Of a stretch of DNA of 39,091 nucleotides, positions 1 to 8,208 are shown piece after piece. Origin of the DNA: an uncultured Oscillospiraceae bacterium (GTDB taxonomy: Bacteria > Bacillota > Clostridia > Oscillospirales > Oscillospiraceae); NCBI GenBank assembly GCA_910585815.1, contig CAJUFJ010000031.1:1-39091 (forward strand), read 5' to 3'. Every line of letters starts with the position of its first letter. The stretch's first letter is position 1. The position numbers were made by a program, and so were the translations under genes. The notes under the pieces were generated by a model. The model ran no database searches. It saw only the letters and a program-made list of their open reading frames with translations, and was not told the origin of the DNA.

Positions 1-45
1 AGTCAGCCTTCGGCTGACAGCCCCTTTCAAAAGGGGCCTTTGGAG
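1..45. repeat. Interspersed palindromic repeat, family A (cut by window edge)
   Basis: The sequence opens with AGTCAGCCTTCGGCTGACAG followed by CCCCTTTCAAAAGGGG, two small palindromes in tandem. The same unit recurs at 11906-11926, 14827-14868 and 26697-26738. Only the end of this copy is in the window. Confidence 0.75.
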
Positions 46-89
46 CGGCAACGAACCAGCCAGCGCCGAAAAGCCCCCCTTGCCAAAGG

Positions 90-123
90 ACAGCCGCGGC
101 CCATCCATGCGGGCCGCGGCTGT
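90..123 (-). terminator. Probable terminator of deoC
   Basis: A perfect 13-bp stem (90-102 with 111-123, 8-nt loop) lies 19 nt past the deoC stop on the minus strand. The following U-tract is poor (CCTTT), so termination may be partial. Confidence 0.5.
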
Positions 124-141
124 GTTGTTCTGTACGCCGGT

Positions 142-786
142 TTACCGGGCCAGGGCCACCAGGGCGCTGGCGCCGATGCGGTCGGCTCCCGCCTCCAGCA
201 TGGCCTGGGCCTGCTCGAAGGTGCGGATGCCGCCGGCGGCCTTAATCCGCATGTCGGGGCTGATGTGCTCCCGAAAGAGCCGCACATCCTCCACCGTGGC
301 CCCGCCGGCGGCGAAGCCGGTGGAGGTCTTGATAAACTCCGCCCCGGACATGGACACCACCCGGCACAGGGTGATCTTCTCCTCTTGGGTAAAGTTGCAG
401 GCCTCGATGATAACCTTCAGGATGCGGCCCTTGCAGGACTCCTTCACCGCCTTAATCTCGGTGAGGACGCCCTCCCAGTCCCCCGCCTTGGCCAGGCCCT
501 GGTTGATGACCATGTCGATCTCGTCCGCGCCGTCCCGGATGGCGTCCTCCGTTTCGAAGACCTTTACCTCGGGGGTGGCGTAGCCGTTGGGGAAGCCGAT
601 CACGGTGCATATCTTCAGGCCGCCGGCGTAGTCGTTGGCCCGCTTTACATAGCGGGGCGGGATGCACACGCTGGCAACGCCGAACTGCTTCCCCTCGTCA
701 CAGAGCGCCCGGACCTGTTCCCAGGTGGCCGTGGGGGTGAGGAGGGTGTGGTCTACCCGGCTTAAAATTTCGTTCTGTTCCATCAT
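142..786 (-). CDS. deoC: Deoxyribose-phosphate aldolase
   Basis: Cleaves 2-deoxy-D-ribose 5-phosphate into glyceraldehyde 3-phosphate and acetaldehyde in cytosolic deoxynucleoside catabolism. The ~214-aa protein has the DeoC TIM-barrel signatures: DHTLL near the N-terminus, the Schiff-base lysine context LKVIIEAC, and EFIKTSTGF with the second conserved lysine, followed by the phosphate-binding KAAGGIRT. The open frame extends to 846, but AAAGGAG sits 5 nt before the ATG at 786 (8 nt before a second ATG at 783), so the start is placed there. It stands alone on the minus strand, downstream of metK but separated from it by a strong terminator. No phosphopentomutase or nucleoside phosphorylase gene is adjacent. 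Confidence 0.95.
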   Translation of the reverse strand: MMEQNEILSRVDHTLLTPTATWEQVRALCDEGKQFGVASVCIPPRYVKRANDYAGGLKICTVIGFPNGYATPEVKVFETEDAIRDGADEIDMVINQGLAKAGDWEGVLTEIKAVKESCKGRILKVIIEACNFTQEEKITLCRVVSMSGAEFIKTSTGFAAGGATVEDVRLFREHISPDMRIKAAGGIRTFEQAQAMLEAGADRIGASALVALAR

Positions 787-907
787 GCTTGCTCCTTTCC
801 CCGCCATTTCGGTGGAATTATCCCGGTTTTTCCGGCGGGTTATCATTTTTGCCGTATTATTCTACCCTACATGCCCCCAATTGTCTATTTGTGGAAAGTG
901 AAAAAAT

Positions 908-948
908 CCGGCTGTCGAAAAGCACTTTTTTGGCTTTTCGACAGCCGG
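908..948 (-). terminator. Terminator of metK
   Basis: A perfect 16-bp stem (908-923 with 933-948) with a 9-nt loop is followed on the minus strand by ATTTTTTC. It lies 20 nt past the metK stop and isolates metK from deoC. Confidence 0.85.
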
Positions 949-968
949 AACGGTATTTTATCTCCCTT

Positions 969-2150
969 TTACAGGGCGGCCTTCAGGGCATCCACCCGGT
1001 CGGTCTTCTCCCAGGCCACGCCCAGGTCCTCCCGGCCGAAGTGGCCGTAGGCGGCCAGCTGGCGGTAGATGGGCCTGCGCAGGTCCAGGTCCCGGATGAT
1101 GGCGGCGGGGCGCAGGTCGAAGACCTTCTCTACCGCCTCCTCCAGTTTGGCGTCGGCCACCGTGCCGGTGCCGAAGGTGTCCACCCGGACGGAGACGGGC
1201 CGGGCCACGCCGATGGCGTAGGCCAGTTGCACCTGGCAGCGGGAGGCCAGGCCGGCGGCCACCACGTTCTTGGCCACCCAGCGGGCGGCGTAGGCGGCGG
1301 AGCGGTCCACCTTGGTGGGGTCCTTGCCGGAGAAGGCGCCGCCGCCGTGGGGGGCGGAGCCGCCGTAGGTGTCCACGATGATCTTGCGGCCGGTGAGGCC
1401 GGAGTCCCCCTGGGGACCGCCGATGACAAAGCGGCCGGTGGGGTTGACATAGATCTTGGTGTTCTCGTCCAGCAGAGCGGCGGGGATGATGGGCTTGATG
1501 ACCAGGTCGATCATGTCCTTGCGGATCTGGTCCAGCTCCACCTCGGGGCCGTGCTGGGTGGAGACCACCACCGCGTCCACCCGGATGGGCTTGTTGTCCT
1601 CGTCATACTCCACCGTCACCTGGGTCTTGCCGTCGGGCCGCAGGTAGTCCACCTGGCCCTCCTTGCGCACCTTCGTCAGCTGCATGGCCAGCTTCTGGGC
1701 CAGGGAGATGGGCAGGGGCATCCGCTCGGGGGTCTCGTCGCAGGCGTAGCCGAACATCATGCCCTGGTCCCCCGCGCCGTTGTCCAGGCCGTCGTTCTGC
1801 TCGCCCTCCTTGGCCTCCAGGCACTTGTCCACGCCCATGGCGATGTCGCCGGACTGCTCGTCGATGGAGGTGATCACCGCGCAGGTGCCGCAGTCAAAGC
1901 CGAACTTGGCCCGGTCGTAGCCGATCTCCTTCACCACCTGGCGGGCCACCTTGGGGATGTCCACATAGCAGGAGGTGGTGATCTCCCCCATTACGTGAAT
2001 CAGGCCGGTGGTGGCGGTGGTCTCGCAGGCTACACGGGCCTGGGGGTCCTTGGCGATGATGGCGTCCAGCACCGCATCGGAGATCTGGTCGCAGATTTTG
2101 TCGGGGTGTCCCTCAGTGACGGATTCGGATGTAAAAAGTCGCTTTGCCAT
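969..2150 (-). CDS. metK: S-adenosylmethionine synthetase
   Basis: Makes S-adenosylmethionine from methionine and ATP in the cytosol. The 393-aa length matches the family. The ATP/methionine site GHPDK is at residues 14-18, the signature GAGDQGMMFGYA at 126-137, and the glycine-rich P-loop-like GGGAFSGKDPTKVDRS follows in the second half. The start at 2150 (MAKRLF) is chosen over the upstream ATG at 2183 because AAAGGAG lies about 9 nt before it. Transcription is preceded by a strong promoter, a SAM-I riboswitch and an intrinsic terminator, so expression should fall when SAM is abundant. ahcY, which removes the by-product S-adenosylhomocysteine, is a few genes away. Confidence 0.98.
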   Translation of the reverse strand: MAKRLFTSESVTEGHPDKICDQISDAVLDAIIAKDPQARVACETTATTGLIHVMGEITTSCYVDIPKVARQVVKEIGYDRAKFGFDCGTCAVITSIDEQSGDIAMGVDKCLEAKEGEQNDGLDNGAGDQGMMFGYACDETPERMPLPISLAQKLAMQLTKVRKEGQVDYLRPDGKTQVTVEYDEDNKPIRVDAVVVSTQHGPEVELDQIRKDMIDLVIKPIIPAALLDENTKIYVNPTGRFVIGGPQGDSGLTGRKIIVDTYGGSAPHGGGAFSGKDPTKVDRSAAYAARWVAKNVVAAGLASRCQVQLAYAIGVARPVSVRVDTFGTGTVADAKLEEAVEKVFDLRPAAIIRDLDLRRPIYRQLAAYGHFGREDLGVAWEKTDRVDALKAAL

Positions 2151-2182
2151 GATTTTTTCTCCTTTCTTTTCTGTGGAGCGCA

Positions 2183-2213
2183 AAAACGCTCCGCCGGACG
2201 GCGGAGCGTTTTG
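2183..2213 (-). terminator. Riboswitch-controlled terminator in metK leader
   Basis: AAAACGCTCCGCC pairs with GGCGGAGCGTTTT around a 4-nt loop, directly after the S-box aptamer and before the metK ribosome site. It is the expected off-switch of the expression platform. Confidence 0.85.
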
Positions 2214-2225
2214 TCTGGTTGCACC

Positions 2226-2320
2226 CTCATCTTTCGATACACTACCGCCGGATTTAGCACCTTGCGTTGCCGCAGGTTGCCGGGCTTCATCGGGCCGTTC
2301 CCTCCACCGCTCTTGATAAG
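2226..2320 (-). promoter_or_regulatory. SAM-I (S-box) riboswitch aptamer
   Basis: Read on the minus strand the leader has the S-box core in order: CTTATCAAGAG, GGTGGAGGGA, GGCCCGATGAAGCCCGGCAA, CCTGC, AAGGTGCTAAATCC, and a closing GATGAG. These match the SAM-I consensus, and the location upstream of metK is one of its standard contexts. SAM binding should stabilise the downstream terminator. Confidence 0.95.
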
Positions 2321-2341
2321 GCTATTCAGTTGTACGGGATT

Positions 2342-2371
2342 ATTATAGCGCGGGTATAAGGAGCTTGTCAA
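2342..2371 (-). promoter_or_regulatory. Sigma-A promoter of metK
   Basis: TTGACA (2371-2366) and TATAAT (2347-2342), both perfect consensus hexamers with 18-bp spacing, lie about 20 bp upstream of the riboswitch. Confidence 0.9.
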
Positions 2372-2438
2372 GCGGTATTTTAGCGGGGAGAGTGTCCTAC
2401 CGCGCATTTTATCACTGTCAAGAGAATTGGCACGAGTT

Positions 2439-2485
2439 GTAGGGGCGCACAGTGTGCCTGCGGGCGGACAATGTCCGCCCCTACA
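2439..2485. repeat. Interspersed inverted repeat, family B
   Basis: GTAGGGGCGCACAGTGTGC is followed by GGGCGGACAATGTCCGCCCC and TAC, an imperfect long inverted repeat with outer arms GTAGGGGCG and CGCCCCTAC. Related copies lie at 12309-12382 and 23104-23185. Confidence 0.75.
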
Positions 2486-2520
2486 TAATAGGACCACCCT
2501 GCCCGGCAGGACGTTCCGGC

Positions 2521-3045
2521 TTATACCGCGTATTCGTACAGCAGGAAGTTGGCCAGGCCGGTGCTCTCGTACCAGATTTGTTTCGTCTCGATGTACACAA
2601 AGCCCGCACGCTGGTAGAGGCGCTGGGCGGGGACGTTGTCCTCCAGCACGTCCAGCCGCAGGGCCTTCCAGCCCCTCTCCCGGGCCAGGGCGGCGGCCCC
2701 CTCTATCATCTGGAGGGCCAGGCCCCGGCCGGAAAACGCCGGGGACACCCCCAGGGTGTGGATTACCGCCGTCTTTTCGTCCGGGGCGTCCACCCGCCAG
2801 GGGGGCTCGCCGTAGGTCTTGTCTGTACCCTGGGTGAGGATCATTCCGGCGGCCAGTTGGCCCTCCAGCTCCCCAAGGTACAGGGTGCCGGCCTGGATGG
2901 CTCTGTGGAAATCCGCCTGGGTGGGGTACACCCCCCGCCGCCAGCCCAGGTTTCCGGTCTGGGCCTGAAACAGGTCGATCACCCCGTCGTACAGCGCCAG
3001 AACTGCCGCCATGTCCGCCGGGACCGCCTGCCGTACCTTCAGCAT
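2521..3045 (-). CDS. GNAT-family N-acetyltransferase
   Basis: A 174-aa single-domain GNAT protein. The N-terminal beta-strand MLKVRQAVPADMAAVLALY is typical, the acetyl-CoA pyrophosphate-binding stretch is VSPAFSGRGLALQMI (variant of Q/RxxGxG/A), and the C-terminal motif DNVPAQRLYQRAGF is present. The substrate cannot be told from sequence; small amines, antibiotics or protein N-termini are all possible. The start has GGGAGAGG about 5 nt upstream. It lies alone between hbd and metK on the minus strand, after the hbd terminator, with a TATAAT at 3083-3078 as a possible own promoter. Confidence 0.85.
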   Translation of the reverse strand: MLKVRQAVPADMAAVLALYDGVIDLFQAQTGNLGWRRGVYPTQADFHRAIQAGTLYLGELEGQLAAGMILTQGTDKTYGEPPWRVDAPDEKTAVIHTLGVSPAFSGRGLALQMIEGAAALARERGWKALRLDVLEDNVPAQRLYQRAGFVYIETKQIWYESTGLANFLLYEYAV

Positions 3046-3103
3046 GTGCCTCTCCCCCTTGTTATCCTTCGCCTATATTATAACAGTTTTGGGGAAAAAA
3101 GCA

Positions 3104-3125
3104 AGGGCCGCCCGCAGGCGGCCCT
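3104..3125 (-). terminator. Terminator of hbd
   Basis: AGGGCCGCC (3104-3112) pairs with GGCGGCCCT (3117-3125); the minus-strand transcript continues TGCTTTTTTCC. It begins 12 nt past the hbd stop. Confidence 0.8.
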
Positions 3126-3136
3126 GAATACGTTTT

Positions 3137-4042
3137 TTACCGTGCCAGGCTCTGGAAGTGGGTCAGAACCGGGTTTACGCCGGTCTTTTTGCCGTTCTCG
3201 TAGGTGTAGAAGCCTGCGCCGCTCTTTCGGCCCAGGAAGCCGGACACCACCAGCTTGCGCAGCAGCAGGGAGGGGGCGTACTTGGAGCCGATCTCCTTCT
3301 CCATTACCGTCATTACGTTGAGGAGGACATCCAGGCCGATCATGTCGGCCAGCTCCAGGGGGCCCATGGGGTGGTTGCAGCCCAGCTTCATGCCGTTGTC
3401 CATCTCCTCCACCGAGCCGATGTAGGAGCCCACGATGACGCAGGCCTCGTTGAGCATGGGCAGCAGGGCCCGGTTGACGATGAAGCCCGGCTTGTCGTCG
3501 GCCTGGATGATGGTCTTGCCCATCTTCTCGGCCACCTCCTTCACCGCGTCCAGCACGTCCTGGGTGGTGAGCAGGCCGAAAATGACCTCGCACAGCCGCA
3601 TCCGGGGCACGGGGGAGAAGAAGTGCATACCAACCACCCGGGAGGGCCGCTTGGTGGCGGCGGCCAGGGCAGTGAGGGAGATGGAGGAGGTATTGGAGGC
3701 AAAGATGGTGTGCTCGGGGCAGATGTCCTCCAGGGAGGCGAAGACCGCCTGCTTGGCCTTCAGGTCCTCGATGATGGCCTCGATGACCAGGTCGGCCTGT
3801 CTGGCCCCCTCCAGGGTGGAGTCCAGGGTGAGGCGGGCCAGGGCGGCGTCCCGGTCCTCCGCCGCCATGCGGCCCTTCTCCACGTCCCGGTTCAGCGCCT
3901 TCTCGATGCCCGCTTTGGCCCGGTCCAGGGCCTCCTGCCGCTGGTCGTTGATGGTGACGGTGTAGCCGCTGGTGATGGCGTTCTGAGCAATGCCGCTGCC
4001 CATCAGGCCGGCGCCTACTACAAAAATATTCTGGATAGCCAT
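3137..4042 (-). CDS. hbd: 3-hydroxybutyryl-CoA dehydrogenase
   Basis: Reduces acetoacetyl-CoA to 3-hydroxybutyryl-CoA with NAD(P)H, a step of butyrate formation. The 301-aa protein has the Rossmann motif GAGLMG at residues 10-15, the conserved SNTSS at 116-120, the catalytic histidine H140 in GMHFFSPVP, and the C-terminal dimerisation domain with GCNHPMGPLELADMIGLD. The start has AAGGGG about 8 nt upstream. It is a single gene with its own terminator; no crotonase, thiolase or bcd gene is next to it here, so the rest of the pathway must lie elsewhere. Confidence 0.95.
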   Translation of the reverse strand: MAIQNIFVVGAGLMGSGIAQNAITSGYTVTINDQRQEALDRAKAGIEKALNRDVEKGRMAAEDRDAALARLTLDSTLEGARQADLVIEAIIEDLKAKQAVFASLEDICPEHTIFASNTSSISLTALAAATKRPSRVVGMHFFSPVPRMRLCEVIFGLLTTQDVLDAVKEVAEKMGKTIIQADDKPGFIVNRALLPMLNEACVIVGSYIGSVEEMDNGMKLGCNHPMGPLELADMIGLDVLLNVMTVMEKEIGSKYAPSLLLRKLVVSGFLGRKSGAGFYTYENGKKTGVNPVLTHFQSLAR

Positions 4043-4245
4043 AGTTTTGACCCCTTTTCTTTCCTTTTTCGGATTTGGGGCGCCGCCCTTCCAGCTGCGG
4101 CACCCGGATGGGCCTATCTTAGCATATCAACCGCCGCAGGTCTCCGCGTAAATGGGCCTAAATGTTGCAAATGTTGACCTACTGCTTATACACTCACTTT
4201 AGTACATTAGCTTATCAGCAAAGTGCTGCAAAAAAGAGAGCGATT

Positions 4246-4453
4246 AAAAGCCTTCCCCCTTCCAGGGGGAAGGTGGCACGGCCGTAGGCCGTGACGGATG
4301 AGGGTGCGCGGCAGGTTTTTGCCTCTTATCGAAAGAACTGCTTGCCCGCCCCGCCCCCTCATCCGCCCCAGTGTGCGCACTGGGGCACCTTCCCCCCGGA
4401 GGGTGGAAGGCTTGCCCTGCGGGGGACGAGGGGTGCTCCGTTCCCCGCAGGGC
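4246..4453. repeat. Interspersed palindromic repeat, family A (long copy)
   Basis: Outer parts AAAGCCTTCCCCCTTCC and GGGTGGAAGGCTT are complementary, inner parts are GACGGATGAGGG and CCCCTCATCCG, with small palindromes (GGCACGGCCGTAGGCCGTG, CCCCAGTGTGCGCACTGGGG) between. It ends with a GGGGA/TCCCC hairpin. The gene-free stretch 4043-4469 holds this element; 4043-4245 shows nothing else I can name. Confidence 0.75.
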
Positions 4454-4469
4454 ATCTTAACTCTATCAC

Positions 4470-4973
4470 TCAAAACCGGTTCAGTTCCGCGGTTCCGTCG
4501 TCATGGCCCTTCTCGATGGCACGGACCACCGCATAGTAGCCAAAGTCCTTATTTACCTGGACATAAAACCGCTCCCCCACCTTCTTCCCCATCAGGGCGG
4601 AGCCCATGGGGCTCTCCTTGCTGATCAGGCCGTGGGAGACGTCCTGGCGCACGGTGGTTACCACCTGCCAGGTCTCCTCCTCCTCGTCGTCCTCCAGCCA
4701 GATGGTCACCTTGTCGTACAGGCCCACCGTGTCGGCGGCGGAGTGGTCCTCGATGATTCGGGCGGTTTTGATCATGTTCTCCAGATAGCGGATGCGGCTC
4801 TCGTTCTTGTTCTTCTCCTGCTTGGCCGCCTTGTACTCAAAATTTTCGCTCAGGTCGCCGAAGCCCCGGGCCACCTTGACCTCCTCCAGCAGCTGGGGCC
4901 GGAGGGTGATCCGCCGGTAGTTCAGCTCCTCCTGCATCTTTTGCAGGTCGATGGCTGTGAGCTCGTTATGCAC
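4470..4973 (-). CDS. greA: GreA/GreB-family transcription elongation factor
   Basis: Binds RNA polymerase and stimulates cleavage of backtracked transcripts. The 167-aa protein has an N-terminal coiled coil with GDLSENFEYKAAKQ and the acidic-tip region, and a C-terminal FKBP-like domain with SPMGSALMGKKVGE. The start is a GTG at 4973: GGAGG lies 6 nt upstream inside the last codons of ahcY, and the ahcY stop (4977-4975) is 1 nt away, so the two genes are translationally coupled. Calling it greA rather than a paralogue is uncertain, since it is slightly longer than the usual 155-160 aa. Confidence 0.88.
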   Translation of the reverse strand: MHNELTAIDLQKMQEELNYRRITLRPQLLEEVKVARGFGDLSENFEYKAAKQEKNKNESRIRYLENMIKTARIIEDHSAADTVGLYDKVTIWLEDDEEEETWQVVTTVRQDVSHGLISKESPMGSALMGKKVGERFYVQVNKDFGYYAVVRAIEKGHDDGTAELNRF

Positions 4974-4974
4974 G

Positions 4975-6219
4975 TTACGCCTCCCAGCCGGACAGGTAGG
5001 CCTTCTGGTCCTCAGTGAGGGTGTCAATGGTTAGGCCCATGGCGGCCAGCTTTACCCGGGCGATCTGGTCGTCGATCTCGTCGGGGACGATGTACACCTT
5101 CTTCTCCAGGCCCTCCCGGTGCTTGGCCAGCCACTCCAGGGACAGGGCCTGGACGGCAAAGGACATGTCCATGATTTCGGCGGGGTGGCCGTTGCCACCG
5201 GCCAGGTTGACCAGCCGGCCCTCGGCCAGCACGTTGAGGGTGCGGCCGTCGGGGAGCTTGAAGCCCTCGATATTCTGCCGACGGGGGAAGGTCTCGGCGG
5301 CCATGGTGCGCAGGGTGGCCACGTCCACCTCGCAGTCGAAGTGGCCGGAGTTGCACAGGACGGCGTTGTCCTTCATGACCTCGAAGTGGCGCTGGACGAT
5401 GACGTCCTTGCAGCCGGTGGCGGTGACGAAGATATCACCGATTTTGGCCGCCTCGTCCATGGACATGACCCGGAAGTTTTCCATGGTGGCGTCCAGGGCC
5501 TTGAAGGGGTCTACCTCGCAGACGACGACATTGGCCCCCATGCCCTTGGCCCGCATGGCGATGCCCTTGCCGCACCAGCCGTAGCCGGCCACCACCACCG
5601 TCTTGCCCGCCACGATCAGGTTGGTGGTGTGCATGATGGCGTCCCAGGTGGACTGGCCGGTGCCGTATTTGTTGTCGTAGTAGTGCTTGGCCTTGGCGTC
5701 GTTCACCGCCATCATGGGGCAGGGCAGGATGCCCTCCCGCTGGCGGGCGTAGAGGCGGTGGATGCCGGTGGTGGTCTCCTCACAGCCGCCGATAAGCCGG
5801 TCGCCGTACTGGGCGCACTTGCCGCCGAGAAGGTTGACCAGGTCGCCGCCGTCGTCCACAATGAGGTGGGGGCGGCACTTCAGGGTTTCGACCAGGAGAT
5901 TCTCGTACTCCTCCATGCTCACCCCGTGGACGCCGTAGGTGGCTACGCCGGAGTCGGCCACCGCAGCGGCCACGTCGTCCTGGGTGGACAGGGGGTTGCA
6001 GCCGGTGAGGTGGACCTCCGCGCCCCCCTCCCGGAGGACCAGCCCTAAGTTGGCGGTCTTGGCCTCCAGGTGGACGGAGACGGCAATGGTCAGGCCGGCA
6101 AAGGGCTTTTCCCGGCGGAAACGCTCCTCAATGCCGCTGAGGGCGGGCATGAAGTCCCGCACCCACTGGATTTTCTGGTGGCCCGAGGGGGCCAGGGACA
6201 TGTCTTTTACGATGCTCAT
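4975..6219 (-). CDS. ahcY: Adenosylhomocysteinase (S-adenosylhomocysteine hydrolase)
   Basis: Splits S-adenosylhomocysteine into adenosine and homocysteine, relieving product inhibition of methyltransferases. The 414-aa protein shows the family regions: NPLSTQDDVAAA, the lysine/aspartate substrate site VNDAKAKHYYDNKYGTGQS, the NAD-binding GYGWCGKGIAMRAKGMGA, and CNSGHFDCEVD. The C-terminus ends in GWEA, as in short bacterial forms, without the eukaryotic KPDHYRY tail. The start has AGGAGG close upstream. It leads a two-gene unit with the GreA-like gene. The strict coupling of a methyl-cycle enzyme to a transcript-cleavage factor is unusual. Confidence 0.97.
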   Translation of the reverse strand: MSIVKDMSLAPSGHQKIQWVRDFMPALSGIEERFRREKPFAGLTIAVSVHLEAKTANLGLVLREGGAEVHLTGCNPLSTQDDVAAAVADSGVATYGVHGVSMEEYENLLVETLKCRPHLIVDDGGDLVNLLGGKCAQYGDRLIGGCEETTTGIHRLYARQREGILPCPMMAVNDAKAKHYYDNKYGTGQSTWDAIMHTTNLIVAGKTVVVAGYGWCGKGIAMRAKGMGANVVVCEVDPFKALDATMENFRVMSMDEAAKIGDIFVTATGCKDVIVQRHFEVMKDNAVLCNSGHFDCEVDVATLRTMAAETFPRRQNIEGFKLPDGRTLNVLAEGRLVNLAGGNGHPAEIMDMSFAVQALSLEWLAKHREGLEKKVYIVPDEIDDQIARVKLAAMGLTIDTLTEDQKAYLSGWEA

Positions 6220-6327
6220 GGTGATCCTCCTGTGTTATCCTATTTTGTAATAGGGAGATTTCGGCGGCTACATTGTAGCATATTTTTGAGCAGAGCGAAA
6301 GTGAAAAATTTATTTACAATTTGGATG

Positions 6328-6356
6328 TGGACTTTTTTGGGAAAATCGGGTACAAT
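6328..6356 (+). promoter_or_regulatory. Putative promoter of the 6423 gene
   Basis: TGGACT (6328-6333), 17-bp spacer, TACAAT (6351-6356). The -10 is good and the -35 matches 4 of 6 bases. Confidence 0.5.
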
Positions 6357-6422
6357 TATTTAGAATTGCTTCACAGATTAAACGCTGTATGGTGGAAAAA
6401 CGGTATAGAGGAAGGGGGAAAT

Positions 6423-7241
6423 ATGATAAGGAGAGCTTTCCATTGCTTTTGCTGCCTGCTTCTGTTCGCCAATCTCCTTTGCTGTACGGCTGCCGCCTAT
6501 CATTTCATGGAAGACCCCGTTTCCGATTCATCTGAATACCGCTTTATGTCCCTTGTCAGGCAATCTGCTTTCGATTCTGCGGATTCGCTGCCCCCAGGTG
6601 CGTATCGCTTTTCCGCCGAAGGGCTGGACGATGCGGTGCGCCTTTATACGCTTTCTCCAGACGAGTTTTTGGCCTTATGCCGCGACGGCAGCTTTGGATT
6701 ATCGGCAATCGACGACAGCTATTCCTGGGAGCTTCCAATTTATATGGACGAGGAAACAGGCGCTTATCAATGCGTGTCGTTTGGATATTTAAACAACGGA
6801 ACATTTGATTATATCATTTCGACAGCATCCGCGAATGATTTCGGTGCAGACGATTACCTTTTTTACCCGGAGCAGGCGGTTGAGGTGCTGTATCGTGCCG
6901 GAGCCAGCGAGGACGCCCACATTTATCTGGCTTCTGTCACCGACATTCATCTGAAGCTTGTTGTTGCGGAGGAGGAGGGAGTATTTTGGGTCGTTCCATA
7001 CGCTTCCCGTCCTGATTTCTTAAAACTGAACAATGGAACGGCTATGACACTGGAAGATGTCGCGGATAAGGTTGAGGCGTATTGGAACGAAAACAGCCCC
7101 GCTGGCACCTGGGGGATTGCCGCAGGCGGCGGCAGCGGCCTGTCCGGACATCTCCCGCTGGGCTTGGCCGGTATCGCGTTTCTGAGCATCGCGGTGTTCC
7201 TGTTCTGCTGTTTCAAAAAGAGGCGCAGCCAGAAGAAATAG
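6423..7241 (+). CDS. Secreted, membrane-anchored protein of unknown function
   Basis: A 272-aa protein I do not recognise. It has an N-terminal signal peptide (positively charged IRRAF, then a Cys/Leu-rich hydrophobic core ending near CCTAAAY), a ~210-residue acidic extracytoplasmic region rich in aromatic residues, then a glycine-rich linker, one transmembrane segment (GLAGIAFLSIAVFLFCCF) and a basic tail KKRRSQKK. This is a type I membrane topology with most of the protein outside the cell. The start at 6423 has GGGGGAAAT upstream. The rhomboid-like gene follows after 45 nt on the same strand. That would suit a substrate or partner pair, but nothing in the sequence proves it. Confidence 0.75.
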   Translation: MIRRAFHCFCCLLLFANLLCCTAAAYHFMEDPVSDSSEYRFMSLVRQSAFDSADSLPPGAYRFSAEGLDDAVRLYTLSPDEFLALCRDGSFGLSAIDDSYSWELPIYMDEETGAYQCVSFGYLNNGTFDYIISTASANDFGADDYLFYPEQAVEVLYRAGASEDAHIYLASVTDIHLKLVVAEEEGVFWVVPYASRPDFLKLNNGTAMTLEDVADKVEAYWNENSPAGTWGIAAGGGSGLSGHLPLGLAGIAFLSIAVFLFCCFKKRRSQKK

Positions 7242-7286
7242 CTCCTGCGGCCCGTGTCAGACTATCATTTTAAAGGAGTTTTACCC

Positions 7287-8159
7287 TTGAAAACGCTTTC
7301 TCACTGGATTTCTCAGTTTTGCTACAGGCACCCGAATTTCGGCATCCCCAATTTGATGATGTACATTGCGGTGGGGAATGTGGCCATCGGCCTGATTGAC
7401 AATTTCAGCGCCTACCCCCTCTCCAGCGCCCTGTTCTTTTTCCGCCCCGCTATCCTTCACGGGGAAATCTGGCGGCTGATCTCCTTCATTTTTGTCCCCA
7501 TTACCGGAGACTTCGGCATCCTCAACTTTACAGTCCCCGGCACCTCCTTTTTCATGACCGTCCTGTCCGCCTATTTCTACTACTGGATTGGCAGTCTGCT
7601 GGAGCGGGAGTGGGGCACCGCCAAGTTTAACTGCTTCTATTTCTCCGGCGTGGTGCTCAACATCATCTTTGGCATGATTATGGGAGTGTCCTCCATCGCC
7701 TATGTCAATATGTCCATGTTTTTCGCCTTTGCCGTCCTCTTTCCCAATATGCAGGTGCTATTTATGTTCATTCTGCCAGTGAAGGTGAAGTGGCTGGCCT
7801 GGATCGACGCCGCCTTCTTTGCCTGGCAGGTGCTCAACAGCCTGCTGATGGGGCTCTGGCTGTATGCCCTGCTGCCCCTGGTGGCCATCCTGAACTTCTT
7901 CATCTTCTTCTGGGAGGACCTGATGGACGCGCTGGGGCGCAAAAGTGCTCAGGTGAAGCACCGGACCTCCGCTCAGACCATCAACTTTAAAAAAGCCCAG
8001 AAGGAGCTGCGCCAGCGGCGGGGGTACCTCCACAAGTGCGCCGTCTGCGGCGTCACCGACCAGGACGACCCCAATATGGAGTTCCGCTACTGCTCCAAGT
8101 GCAACGGCTATTACTGCTACTGCGCTAACCATATTAACAACCACACACATGTGCAATAG
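7287..8159 (+). CDS. Rhomboid-like membrane protein with C-terminal zinc ribbon, catalytic motifs not seen
   Basis: A ~290-aa protein with about six hydrophobic segments laid out as in rhomboids: GEIWRLISFIFVP, then WIGSLLEREWGTAKF, then the hydrophobic stretch with AVLFPNMQVLFMFILP. The catalytic GxSG of rhomboid proteases is replaced by a stretch reading YVNMSMFFAF, and no histidine occurs in the last membrane segment, so it looks like a pseudoprotease or scaffold. A cytosolic tail carries CAVCG and YCSKC, a probable zinc ribbon. The start is TTG at 7287: TAAAGGAG lies 8 nt upstream, whereas the GTG at 7254 has no ribosome site. It is followed at once by a terminator. Confidence 0.75.
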   Translation: MKTLSHWISQFCYRHPNFGIPNLMMYIAVGNVAIGLIDNFSAYPLSSALFFFRPAILHGEIWRLISFIFVPITGDFGILNFTVPGTSFFMTVLSAYFYYWIGSLLEREWGTAKFNCFYFSGVVLNIIFGMIMGVSSIAYVNMSMFFAFAVLFPNMQVLFMFILPVKVKWLAWIDAAFFAWQVLNSLLMGLWLYALLPLVAILNFFIFFWEDLMDALGRKSAQVKHRTSAQTINFKKAQKELRQRRGYLHKCAVCGVTDQDDPNMEFRYCSKCNGYYCYCANHINNHTHVQ

Positions 8160-8161
8160 AG

Positions 8162-8190
8162 AATGGCTCCCCTGTATGGGGAGCCATTTC
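8162..8190 (+). terminator. Terminator after the rhomboid-like gene
   Basis: AATGGCTCCCC (8162-8172) pairs perfectly with GGGGAGCCATT (8178-8188), followed by TC. It begins 2 nt after the stop codon. Confidence 0.75.
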
Positions 8191-8208
8191 AACTGTCGAA
8201 AAATCTCC

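Noticed and set aside
789..2348. Long plus-strand open frame opposite metK (519 codons)
   Set aside because: It is antisense to the clear metK gene and its riboswitch, rich in His/Gly/Leu as expected from the complement of GC-rich codons, with no ribosome site.
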